Assembly: GCA_018970175.1 (NCBI GenBank)
Contig: JAGWWV010000015.1
Location: forward strand, 1-41,768
DNA: 41,768 nt
Direction of reading: 5' to 3'
Origin: Acidobacteriota bacterium
GTDB lineage: Bacteria; Actinomycetota; Acidimicrobiia; Acidimicrobiales; Ilumatobacteraceae
Shown: piece after piece, positions 34,661 through 41,730 of the stretch
How positions within the stretch are numbered: position 1 is the stretch's first letter
Layout: every line of letters begins with the position of its first letter
Made by a program: the position numbers and the translations under genes
The notes under the pieces: generated by a model
Told to the model about the DNA's origin: nothing
Database searches by the model: none
The model's input: only the letters and a program-made list of their open reading frames with translations

Positions 34661-34828
34661 CGCTGTCGGTGGACCTGAGAGCTTCACGACCGGAGTCGTT
34701 TTCCCCTTCGGTGGGAGAGTTGCCTCTCCGCTTTCCAGCGTGTGAGTCCCGTCGGTCCGTTGTGCCTGAGAGGTTCCGGGGCGGTTGCTCCTTCGGCGGC
34801 CGGCAAGCCGGCTCTCTCCCGTGCGGGA
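34661..34828 (-). promoter_or_regulatory. tandem glycine riboswitch upstream of gcvP
   Basis: Read on the minus strand, two glycine aptamers follow one another. Aptamer 1 (34828 to 34747) is closed by TCCCG/CGGGA and contains GGGAGAG, GCCGAAGGAGCAA and the conserved CTCTCAGGCA. Aptamer 2 (34740 to 34661) is closed by CGCTG/CAGCG and has CACCGAAGGGG and CTCTCAGGTC. This matches the paired glycine aptamers usually found before gcv genes. About 33 nt separate it from GTG 34627, with AGGAG between; whether control acts on translation or transcription is not clear. Confidence 0.93.
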
Positions 34829-34845
34829 ATTTCAGTTGTACCCGC

Positions 34846-34851
34846 AACTTA
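34846..34851 (-). promoter_or_regulatory. candidate -10 box for the gcvP riboswitch transcript
   Basis: TAAGTT on the minus strand lies just before the riboswitch and 3 bp after the stop of the preceding luciferase-like gene. A transcript starting near 34839 would contain the full tandem aptamer. No -35 element was found. Confidence 0.42.
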
Positions 34852-34853
34852 CA

Positions 34854-36005
34854 TCAGATGCGGGCGGATCTCTCTTCCTCGTAGGCGGCAATCGCGGTGA
34901 GCTGGGCGCCCAGAGTCGAGTCGACCCAGCGCGACCCCGCGGCCACGATGCGGTCGTAGCTGGCCTGGGGTGCGGCGAGTTGTCCCTGGAAGTGCGGCAT
35001 CACGTATTCGGCAAACAGTTCGTAGCTGCGCTTGGTCGCTGACCAGTCGGCGAGGTCGGCGCCGAGGAACAGGTAGGCCCCGAAGCCGCCGGTCTTTTCG
35101 CGCAGGCGTTCGAGTTGGGCAATCGCCATGTCGGGAGTCCCGATGACCATTCGACCCGATTCGTTGGCGAAGTCGACGAAATCGTCGTAATCAGTGGGCG
35201 GGGCGTCGTTCGGGTCGCCGACCGGGATGATGTGAGACAGGTAATTGAAGATCCACTGCAGGCCGTAGCGGCAGTTCTCCTTCGCCTGTTCGACCGTCTC
35301 GGCGATGTGCATGGGGCCCATGAGGCGCCACTGCGAGCGGTCGGCCACGTTGCCGTGAAGCGCCGCCTCTTCCTGCCAAACATTGAAGTTGTAGTCGAGC
35401 ACCTGGAACGCCGCGGGTTCGGTGGCTGCAATCGACAACAAGCCCGTGCCGTAGCGACCGGCAAGCTTCGAGCCCGACGGCGAGATCGATGATGCGACGG
35501 CAACGGGGAAGCACGAATACGGCTGCATCTGCAGAACTGCCTCTTCGCAGACGAACCAATCCGTGTGCTTCGTAACGGTCTCGCCGCGAAAAAGTCGCAT
35601 GATGACGTCGAACGCTTCTTCCATTCGTGGGCGCTGGAGTTGCGGTGGAATTCCCAGCATCGCGGCGTCGCTCGTGAGTTGTCCCGGACCAGCGCCGAAC
35701 ATCATCCGCCCGCGTGTGAGGTGGTCGAGCATCACGATGCGGTCGGCGAGGATGAGTGGATGGTGGTAGGGAAGTGAATTGACGCCGGTGCCCAGCTTGA
35801 TGTGGGACGTCCGCTGTGCGGCGGCGGCGATGAACACCTCGGGGGAGGCGATCAGTTCCGAACCCGCGCTGTGGTGTTCGCCGATCCATGCCTCGTCGTA
35901 CCCCAACTTGTCGAGCCATTCGATGAGTTCGAGGTCGCGGTGGAGGAGGAGCGTCGGGTTGATCCCCGTGCGGTGCATTGGTGGAAGAAAGATGCCGAAG
36001 CGCAT
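34854..36005 (-). CDS. LLM-class oxidoreductase (bacterial luciferase family)
   Basis: 383 residues of the luciferase-like fold: MRFGIFLPPMH start, GYDEAWIGEHHSAG, VNSLPYHHPLILADRIVMLDHLTRGRMMFGAGPG split over several strands, and a C-terminal part rich in aromatic residues. FMN- or F420-dependent oxidation is likely; substrate unknown. ATG 36005 is the third codon of a longer frame beginning at TTG 36011. An AAGAAT box lies 5 nt upstream, and the gene starts 9 nt after the PLP enzyme stop. Confidence 0.85.
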   Translation of the reverse strand: MRFGIFLPPMHRTGINPTLLLHRDLELIEWLDKLGYDEAWIGEHHSAGSELIASPEVFIAAAAQRTSHIKLGTGVNSLPYHHPLILADRIVMLDHLTRGRMMFGAGPGQLTSDAAMLGIPPQLQRPRMEEAFDVIMRLFRGETVTKHTDWFVCEEAVLQMQPYSCFPVAVASSISPSGSKLAGRYGTGLLSIAATEPAAFQVLDYNFNVWQEEAALHGNVADRSQWRLMGPMHIAETVEQAKENCRYGLQWIFNYLSHIIPVGDPNDAPPTDYDDFVDFANESGRMVIGTPDMAIAQLERLREKTGGFGAYLFLGADLADWSATKRSYELFAEYVMPHFQGQLAAPQASYDRIVAAGSRWVDSTLGAQLTAIAAYEEERSARI

Positions 36006-36010
36006 GGGCA

Positions 36011-36016
36011 ATTCTT
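36011..36016 (-). promoter_or_regulatory. weak -10 box for the LLM oxidoreductase
   Basis: AAGAAT overlaps the preceding TAA stop (36015-36017) and ends 5 nt before ATG 36005. It is a near match to NAnnnT only. Confidence 0.28.
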
Positions 36017-37247
36017 ACTCGACCGTTCCATAACCGACGGTCGATCCCGGTCCTGCCGCGTCCGAGCGCACCCCAGCCACGCAGGACTGCAAATCCTCGA
36101 TGAACCGGTCTGCGACGTGCTCGTGGTGGGCGCTCACCGTCATGTGAAGAGTCGGGGGAGGACCCTGGCGGTCGACCCACCAACCACGTGCGCGCAGCGC
36201 GTCGGCGAGCGCATTCGTGTGAACCGAGTCGTCGTGCGAACCAAAGCAGATGAGCGTCGAATCGGGTTTCGTCATGACGAAAAGGGGATCGATCGAAGAA
36301 ATGGCGTCGGCGAGGAGGAGAGTGGTGGCGCGCGTGCGACGGGCGAGGTCGGCGTATCCCTCGCGACCAAAGTGACGCATCATTGCCCATGCCGAGGCGA
36401 TCGGACCGCCGCTTTTCGTGCCGAGAACGCCCGAACTCCCGTAGAGCCCGCCGAGCCAGTTGTCGGTCACGAAGGTCTGGTGGTCGCGCAGTTCGCGCGA
36501 GCGATAGATGATGACGCCCGAGCCCTTGGCGGCGTAGCCGTACTTGTGAAGGTCGACCGAAATCGAAGTGACCCCGTCGACCAAAAAATCGAAACGGCTC
36601 TCGTGCGAGGCAAACGGCTCGATGAAGGGGAGAACCATCCCGCCGATGCACGAATCAACGTGCAGGGGAATGTCGTGCGACGAGGCGACGACGCCCAGTT
36701 CGGCAATCGGATCGACGACGCCCTGCGGGTACTGGGGCGCCGAGCCAACGAGGAGGATCGTGTCGTTGTCGATGGCGGCGGCCATTGCGGCCACGTCGGC
36801 TCGCCAGTCGTCGCGCACCGGTACACGTCGGCTTTCGATCCCGAAGTAGGCACAGGCCTTTTCGAACGCCGCGTGGGCAGACGTGGGCAGCACGATGTTC
36901 GGACGGGCCACGTCGCCCCGGCGGCGTCGCGCGGCGTAGGAGGCCATCAGAAGGCTCTCGGTGCCGCCCGAGGTGAGGAAGCCCGCCCAACCGACTGGGG
37001 CATGGAACAGGTCGGCCACGAAAGCCAGGACGTCGCCCTGCATCCGACGCAGGCTCGGGAAGGCCGCCACGTTGAGGGCGTTCTCGCCGGCGAACATCGC
37101 ATACGCGCGCTCCGACAGTTCCTGAGCTTCGGGCGACGCCAAGTACGTGAGGCTGAACGCGCGTCCGGACCGCCAATCAACGTCGTCTCCGCGCAGATTC
37201 TGCAGGTCGCTGATGATCGTCTCGGGAGCGAACGGATCGGGAGCCAC
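36015..37247 (-). CDS. PLP-dependent group II decarboxylase / sphingosine-phosphate-lyase-like protein
   Basis: 410 residues. TSGGTESLLMA, PLHVDSCIGG (His196, Asp198) and SVDLHKYGYA with Lys235 place it in the PLP group II decarboxylase/S1P-lyase fold, so it probably cleaves or decarboxylates an amine or aldehyde-bearing substrate. The true substrate is unknown, since bacteria with homologues use them in varied ways. GTG 37247 has a TACTCT box 6 nt upstream. It lies upstream of, and in the same direction as, the luciferase-like gene, 9 nt apart, so the two are likely co-transcribed. Confidence 0.82.
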   Translation of the reverse strand: MAPDPFAPETIISDLQNLRGDDVDWRSGRAFSLTYLASPEAQELSERAYAMFAGENALNVAAFPSLRRMQGDVLAFVADLFHAPVGWAGFLTSGGTESLLMASYAARRRRGDVARPNIVLPTSAHAAFEKACAYFGIESRRVPVRDDWRADVAAMAAAIDNDTILLVGSAPQYPQGVVDPIAELGVVASSHDIPLHVDSCIGGMVLPFIEPFASHESRFDFLVDGVTSISVDLHKYGYAAKGSGVIIYRSRELRDHQTFVTDNWLGGLYGSSGVLGTKSGGPIASAWAMMRHFGREGYADLARRTRATTLLLADAISSIDPLFVMTKPDSTLICFGSHDDSVHTNALADALRARGWWVDRQGPPPTLHMTVSAHHEHVADRFIEDLQSCVAGVRSDAAGPGSTVGYGTVE

Positions 37248-37253
37248 GGCGGC

Positions 37254-37259
37254 AGAGTA
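37254..37259 (-). promoter_or_regulatory. TAnnnT -10 box for leaderless PLP enzyme
   Basis: TACTCT on the minus strand ends 6 nt before GTG 37247. Confidence 0.52.
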
Positions 37260-37323
37260 GTTCGCGCTCGCGCCCTGCGAACCCCCGTGTTTTCAAGCCA
37301 ATACGTATTTTACATAAGATATA

Positions 37324-37710
37324 TTATGGGCGTAGCCGAACGGTGTCGAGGGGGTCGGCGCAGTCGAGAATCCAGCGCAACATGTCGCCCAATTCGCGTG
37401 CCGTCGGCTTGGTGTTGGCCTCGAGGTCCCGTCGGACATCCTGGACGGCGCAGGCCAAAACGTAGAGCGCATCGTGCAGGTCGTTGAGTTCCGTTCTGGT
37501 CATCACCAGTTGATCTTCGGACAACTTGAGATCGCGTGCGCGTTGTCTCGCGACCCAATCCCATTGTCGGCACGCCTGCGAGCAGAACTCTCGGGGCCGA
37601 CCGGGGCCGGTCGCCGCGGCGATCGCGCGCCGACACCACCGACAGCGTGGTTTGTCGTCGCCGATTCCCTCGAGTGCCGGCTGTCGTGACCCACGGGTGG
37701 ATTTCGTCAT
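37324..37710 (-). CDS. Small zinc-finger protein
   Basis: 128 residues with Cys23/Cys26 in CRWC and Cys43/Cys47 in RPREFCSQACRQW, a zinc-finger arrangement seen in small actinobacterial proteins, followed by a helical region (about 55-125) rich in E, D, L. Function unknown, possibly nucleic-acid or protein binding. ATG 37710 has a CATAAT box 6 nt upstream. The 64-bp gap to the next gene is unusually A+T-rich. Confidence 0.68.
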   Translation of the reverse strand: MTKSTRGSRQPALEGIGDDKPRCRWCRRAIAAATGPGRPREFCSQACRQWDWVARQRARDLKLSEDQLVMTRTELNDLHDALYVLACAVQDVRRDLEANTKPTARELGDMLRWILDCADPLDTVRLRP

Positions 37711-37716
37711 GACGTT

Positions 37717-37722
37717 ATTATG
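37717..37722 (-). promoter_or_regulatory. -10 box for the zinc-finger gene
   Basis: CATAAT on the minus strand (5 of 6 match to TATAAT) ends 6 nt before ATG 37710. Confidence 0.45.
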
Positions 37723-37744
37723 CGCCACATGGCGGTTGTCATGT

Positions 37745-37750
37745 GAGAAT
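37745..37750 (+). promoter_or_regulatory. -10-like box for the threonine aldolase gene
   Basis: GAGAAT, an NAnnnT variant, ends 6 nt before GTG 37757; no Shine-Dalgarno. Confidence 0.33.
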
Positions 37751-37756
37751 GCTGCC

Positions 37757-38815
37757 GTGGCACGACTCGAACGATCATTCGCCAGCGACAACTTTGCGGG
37801 TGCGCACCCCAAGGTCCTCGAGGCCCTCGTCGAGGCCAATGGCGGGCACTCGTTGGCGTACGGCGACGATCCGATCTCGCTCGATGTGTACAAGCGGTTC
37901 GAGGAACTCTTCGGCGCGGGTACGAAGACGTTCTTCGTCTTTGGTGGAACCGGCGGGAACGTTGCGATGCTGTCGTCGCTTGCGGGGCCCGGCGATTGCG
38001 TCGTGTGCACGGAGTGGTCGCACATTCACGTCGATGAAACGGCGGCACCCGAGCGTGCCGGTCTGAAGTTGCTCACCCGTCCGAGCCCGGACGGAAAATT
38101 GACGCCTGCCGACATCGACGCGGCTGCACATTGGCTCGGATCGCAGCACCACGCCCAGCCACGCATCGTGTCGATCACGCAACCAACCGAACTGGGAACC
38201 CTCTATTCGCCCGACGAAATCAGGTTGGTGTGCCAAGCCGCGCACCGTCACGGCATGGTCGTGCACATGGACGGCGCGCGCATCGCCAACGCCACGGCTG
38301 CGCTCGGCGGCGTCGGCGCCGTGCGCTCGTTCACTTCGGATGCGGGGGTCGATGCGCTCACCTTCGGTGGAACGAAGAACGGCATCGTCTACGGCGAGGC
38401 CATGGTGTACTTACCGCAATCGGGCAACGCAACGGTCGAGCGTGGCGTTCGTTATGCCCCGTGGGCGCGCAAGGCGACCACCCAGTTGCCGTCGAAGGCG
38501 CGGTTCGTCGCCGCACAATTCCGCGCCCTGTTGGACAATGATTTGTGGGTCGAGCTCGGCGCTCGGGCCAATGCGGGGGCAACGGCTCTCTTCGGTGCGG
38601 TTCACGACATCGAGTCACTGGCCCTCACCTCTCCCCCTGCGGTCAACAGTCTCTATCCCGTCGTGCCCGACGCCGCCGCCGACGAACTGCGTGGCACCAG
38701 TTTCTTTTGGCCCTGGGACCCGGCCACTCAGCGGGTTCGCTGGATGACCTCGTGGGACACGTCCCTCGGCGACGTCGAGGTCTTCGCGGAGGCTGTACGT
38801 ACTTGTATCGGCTAA
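37757..38815 (+). CDS. Low-specificity threonine aldolase
   Basis: PLP enzyme splitting threonine (or allo-threonine) to glycine and acetaldehyde. 352 residues. SFASDNFAGAHPKVLEAL near the N-terminus, the PLP-phosphate site GGTGGN, MDGARIAN (Asp172, Arg175) and Lys207 in FGGTKNGI match the family. It produces glycine, which the cleavage genes elsewhere in this window consume; that link is inference. GTG 37757 is the start; a longer frame reaches back to 37526 over the zinc-finger gene. Confidence 0.92.
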   Translation: MARLERSFASDNFAGAHPKVLEALVEANGGHSLAYGDDPISLDVYKRFEELFGAGTKTFFVFGGTGGNVAMLSSLAGPGDCVVCTEWSHIHVDETAAPERAGLKLLTRPSPDGKLTPADIDAAAHWLGSQHHAQPRIVSITQPTELGTLYSPDEIRLVCQAAHRHGMVVHMDGARIANATAALGGVGAVRSFTSDAGVDALTFGGTKNGIVYGEAMVYLPQSGNATVERGVRYAPWARKATTQLPSKARFVAAQFRALLDNDLWVELGARANAGATALFGAVHDIESLALTSPPAVNSLYPVVPDAAADELRGTSFFWPWDPATQRVRWMTSWDTSLGDVEVFAEAVRTCIG

Positions 38816-38844
38816 TTGACTTTCAAATCAGATCTCACTAAGTT
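38816..38844 (+). promoter_or_regulatory. whiB promoter with -35 and -10 elements
   Basis: TTGACT (38816-38821) and TAAGTT (38839-38844) are separated by exactly 17 bp, a nearly consensus housekeeping sigma promoter and the best -35/-10 pair noticed in the window. Initiation near 38851 gives a leader of about 37 nt with GGAGG before ATG 38888. It begins immediately after the aldolase stop. Confidence 0.7.
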
Positions 38845-38887
38845 CCTTCCAGCAGGTCGGATGATTCGTTTCCGGGCGGAGGGGTGC

Positions 38888-39193
38888 ATGGCTGTCGTCG
38901 AGTCATATGCAAGGCGCGAGTTCAACGTCGAATCGTGGATGATCGATGGCGCGTGTCGCGGGCTCACCACGATTTTCTTTCCTCCCGCAGCCGAACGTCC
39001 CCAGGCGCGCGTGCGACGTGAGGAACAAGCGCGGATGGTGTGCATGGACTGCAAGGTTCTCGATGTGTGTCGGGACTTCGCCCGCGACAACCACGAATAC
39101 GGTTTTTGGGGTGGCGAATCCGAAGAAGAACGCCATGCGGCAGGCTTCCACCTCATCGCGCCGATCGGTGTGCGCAGCCGCGCCGCAAGTTGA
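38888..39193 (+). CDS. WhiB-family iron-sulfur transcription factor
   Basis: 101 residues from ATG 38888, standard size. Four cluster cysteines: Cys23, Cys52 and Cys55 (CMDC), Cys61 (VLDVC), with the GFWGG turn (72-76) after which a basic tail follows. Binds a 4Fe-4S cluster and works with the housekeeping sigma factor; targets unknown. The frame opens at TTG 38816 (125 residues), but that TTG is part of the -35 element, so the start must be later; ATG 38861 is less likely than 38888, which follows GGAGGGG. Confidence 0.9.
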   Translation: MAVVESYARREFNVESWMIDGACRGLTTIFFPPAAERPQARVRREEQARMVCMDCKVLDVCRDFARDNHEYGFWGGESEEERHAAGFHLIAPIGVRSRAAS

Positions 39194-39231
39194 CGTTCTT
39201 CGACTGGCGCGCGTGACGGCGTCGCAGGGTC

Positions 39232-39237
39232 AATAAT
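39232..39237 (+). promoter_or_regulatory. -10 box for the phosphotransferase gene
   Basis: AATAAT (5 of 6 match to TATAAT) ends 6 nt before GTG 39244; no ribosome binding site. Confidence 0.45.
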
Positions 39238-39243
39238 TGGCTT

Positions 39244-40332
39244 GTGGATAGCTCCCCGCTCGACGTGGTTCGCGCCGCGTGGGCCGACCTTGGCGATCCG
39301 CGTCCGATCGTCGAGGTGCACGAGATCTCGGCGAACGTGTCGACCAACCGGGTGTACCGAGTCGTTCTCGGCGGGGCCGGCAACTCCGCGGGCAACGGCA
39401 CGGTCGTGTGCAAAGTGTCGTCCTATGGTTCGTACTTTCTCTTCGCAGAAGACCACGACCGACTGCATCGCTGTGCGCGGATGCTGGCGACCAACCCCGA
39501 AACGAAACGGTGGGCGCCTTTCCTCGCCAACGTGCTGGAACGCGACGGCCGCCCCTTCACTTGGTACGACGGGTCAATTTGGGCTGTGTTCTACGAGGAT
39601 GTTCCGCGCGCAGAATCGTTGCCACGCGTGCTGTCGTTGTCGCAGGTCGAGAATCTCGGACGCGAGATGGCCGAGTTCCATGCCGCTTGTCAGCCGATGG
39701 CACGTCAGATGCCACCCACCTCGAACTCGGTGAAGGGTGATCTCATTCACTTGCTCGATTTGCTCGAGAGCCCGTTCGCTTCGCGCAACTTCAATCTCAA
39801 TCCCGAGGACATCGGCATCCTCCACCGCGACACCCACCAGTTGCTGCTCCAGTTCGAGGCCTGTCACTACGACGAGTGGTTGCGAATTCCCGTCCTCATC
39901 GACTGGAACCTCGGGAACTTCTCCGTCGTCTTCAACAACGCCGACGACGCGGGGTCCTTCAGGCTGTTCAGCCGCTGGGATTACGACTGGTTCCGGCTCG
40001 AATCGCGGGTCTTCGACTTCTACTTCTTGTCGCGCGTGAGCAGCAGCACCGGCGACCGCACGATGTTCACATATTCGCCCCACACGCTTCTCGAACCACG
40101 GTTCATCGCGTTTCTCAGGGCCTACCACGACGTCAACCCGTTGACGGCCGAGGAAGTGAGGTTCATTCCCCTCGCCTACCGGTTCTTCCTCTTGAACTAT
40201 GTCATCCGTGAGGGTGCGCGGTTCTTCCGCGACGACCTGTGCCGACAGTTCCGCGAGGAAGTGGCTCGGCGCTACCTGCGTCAGGTGGCCACGCTCGACT
40301 TCTCACCGCTCGTCGATGCGCTGCATCTGTAG
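39244..40332 (+). CDS. Aminoglycoside-phosphotransferase-like kinase, atypical catalytic loop
   Basis: 362 residues of the APH/choline-kinase fold: a nucleotide-binding N-lobe (VVCKVSS with likely ATP lysine), HRDTHQLLL with His194 and Asp196, and VLIDWNLG with Asp220 as the metal ligand. The expected asparagine of the catalytic loop (H-x-D-x4-N) is replaced by Leu201. The substrate is unknown; an antibiotic-resistance role is not supported. GTG 39244 has an AATAAT box. Its 3' end overlaps the convergent prmA gene by 30 nt. Confidence 0.78.
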   Translation: MDSSPLDVVRAAWADLGDPRPIVEVHEISANVSTNRVYRVVLGGAGNSAGNGTVVCKVSSYGSYFLFAEDHDRLHRCARMLATNPETKRWAPFLANVLERDGRPFTWYDGSIWAVFYEDVPRAESLPRVLSLSQVENLGREMAEFHAACQPMARQMPPTSNSVKGDLIHLLDLLESPFASRNFNLNPEDIGILHRDTHQLLLQFEACHYDEWLRIPVLIDWNLGNFSVVFNNADDAGSFRLFSRWDYDWFRLESRVFDFYFLSRVSSSTGDRTMFTYSPHTLLEPRFIAFLRAYHDVNPLTAEEVRFIPLAYRFFLLNYVIREGARFFRDDLCRQFREEVARRYLRQVATLDFSPLVDALHL

Positions 40333-41127
40333 CGCGAACCATCCTTCGACCTCGATGCGGCGTGTCTCGAGGAGACCGAGTGCGGTGTAGCGCTGCGCGA
40401 TGTCGTCGACGCGCGACATGGTGAAGCCGCTCAGGATCACCGACCCGAGAACGGTCACGCGTGACGCAATATGTTCCGCATCGGCCAGCAGTACGGGCGC
40501 GAGAATGTTGGCCAGAACGAGGTCGTAGGTTCCGCGAACCGAATGCACGTCTCCCGTCTCGACGACTATGAGTTGATCGACGCCGTTGAGTTGCGCATTC
40601 AAGAGGGTTGCCTCGATCGCGGCGGGTGCGATGTCGACGGCTACGACCCGCGCTCCGCGCGTGAGCGCGAGCGCAATCCCGAGCACCCCGGATCCGCAGC
40701 CGACGTCGAGGATGCTCGACCCGGGTGACTGCAGTGCGAGTGCGAGGGTCGCACGTGTCGTCGGATGGTCGCCCATGCCGAAGGATCCTCCGGGCTCGAT
40801 GAGAATGTCGCCCGGTGCTCGCTCCTTCGACAACCACGCCGGAACGATTCGTACGTCACCCACGTTCGTCACCGTGACGTGGTCGCGCCAACCCTCCGTC
40901 ACGGCGGGGTCGACTTCGTCGATGCGGGTGGCCCACTCGGCGGCAATCGGATGTGCGTTGACGAGGTCCTGCCAGCGAACGAGCGGACTTTCGCCGAGGT
41001 CGGTGCGCAACTCGACGACATTGCCACGAGCGCGTTCCTCGACGGCTTGGGCGCCGAAGGCCCACAACAAGTCGGATGCGAAGTCGACGCAGTCGGCCGG
41101 CACCTCGACGACGAGGAGTGACAACAC
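40303..41127 (-). CDS. prmA: Ribosomal protein L11 methyltransferase
   Basis: Methylates lysines of ribosomal protein L11. 274 residues with FGMGDHPTTRATL, the SAM-binding LDVGCGSGVLGIAL, VAVDIAPAAIEAT and LANILAPVLL, the PrmA pattern. GTG 41127 lies 1 nt after the carbonic-anhydrase-like gene stop on the minus strand, so the two form an operon. The N-terminal domain is short for PrmA; the enzyme may methylate another protein. The 3' end overlaps the phosphotransferase gene. Confidence 0.88.
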   Translation of the reverse strand: MLSLLVVEVPADCVDFASDLLWAFGAQAVEERARGNVVELRTDLGESPLVRWQDLVNAHPIAAEWATRIDEVDPAVTEGWRDHVTVTNVGDVRIVPAWLSKERAPGDILIEPGGSFGMGDHPTTRATLALALQSPGSSILDVGCGSGVLGIALALTRGARVVAVDIAPAAIEATLLNAQLNGVDQLIVVETGDVHSVRGTYDLVLANILAPVLLADAEHIASRVTVLGSVILSGFTMSRVDDIAQRYTALGLLETRRIEVEGWFALQMQRIDER

Positions 41128-41128
41128 G

Positions 41129-41647
41129 TCAGTCGATGCGGCGCATCTGTGCGCGGTACCGCGCTGCTTTGTCGATGTAGGACTTCACGCCCATGGCGAC
41201 GACGTCCATCTTCGCCCGACCTTCCTTGATGACGGCCGGAGCACCGACGGCAAGTGCGCCGGTTGGCACCTCTAGGCCGTTCAGAACGACGGCATTGGCG
41301 GCGACGATCGACCCCGTGCGGACCACGACCTGGTGCAAGACGATCGCCCCATTGGAGACCTGCGCACGGTCCTCGACCGTGCAGCCCTCGAGATGAACGA
41401 TGTGGCCGACGATGCATTCGTCGCCGACGATCGTGGGCCACATCGGAGTTGTGTGCAGGACGCTTCCGTCCTGGATCGACGTGTCACGACCGACGGTGAT
41501 GTAGCCATCGTCGCCACGCAACACGGCACCGGGCCAGATACTGGATCCGGCACCGATGGTGACGCTGCCGATGATGGTCGCGTCGGGGTGCACGAACGCG
41601 GTCGGGTGAATGTCGGGTACCTGATCGCCCAATGCGTATATGGCCAC
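41129..41647 (-). CDS. Gamma-carbonic-anhydrase family hexapeptide-repeat protein
   Basis: 172 residues forming a left-handed beta helix with repeating (I/V)-G-x-x-(A/S) turns, ending in a helix. His65 (VLHTTP) and His82 (VGH) correspond to two of the three zinc ligands of gamma carbonic anhydrases. At the usual third-ligand position, five residues after His82, there is Glu87; His85 lies nearby in GHIVHLEGC. Catalysis of CO2 hydration is therefore uncertain. GTG 41647 has a TAGGGT box 6 nt upstream. prmA follows directly. Confidence 0.87.
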   Translation of the reverse strand: MAIYALGDQVPDIHPTAFVHPDATIIGSVTIGAGSSIWPGAVLRGDDGYITVGRDTSIQDGSVLHTTPMWPTIVGDECIVGHIVHLEGCTVEDRAQVSNGAIVLHQVVVRTGSIVAANAVVLNGLEVPTGALAVGAPAVIKEGRAKMDVVAMGVKSYIDKAARYRAQMRRID

Positions 41648-41653
41648 GCGGGA

Positions 41654-41659
41654 ACCCTA
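41654..41659 (-). promoter_or_regulatory. TAnnnT -10 box for leaderless gamma-CA-like gene
   Basis: TAGGGT on the minus strand ends 6 nt before GTG 41647. The divergent partner gene starts at 41731. Confidence 0.52.
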
Positions 41660-41715
41660 GTCGGAGGTGATTCCTGCACGTTCGTCAGGAATGAGACGGC
41701 GGGGCTTTCTCCCGT

Positions 41716-41721
41716 TAGCGT
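41716..41721 (+). promoter_or_regulatory. TAnnnT -10 box for the truncated gene at the window end
   Basis: TAGCGT ends 9 nt before ATG 41731; longest spacing in the set, so initiation may begin a few bases before the start codon. Confidence 0.38.
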
Positions 41722-41730
41722 TGTGTCCCT

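Noticed and set aside
34628-34687. gcvP start at ATG 34687
   Set aside because: The extra 20 codons lie in the riboswitch, and GTG 34627 has AGGAG at correct spacing.
38816-38887. Longer WhiB from TTG 38816
   Set aside because: That TTG is part of a -35 element and precedes the predicted transcription start; the extra residues are not WhiB-like.
39244-40332. Aminoglycoside resistance kinase
   Set aside because: The catalytic-loop asparagine is missing and there is no resistance context; only the fold is shared.
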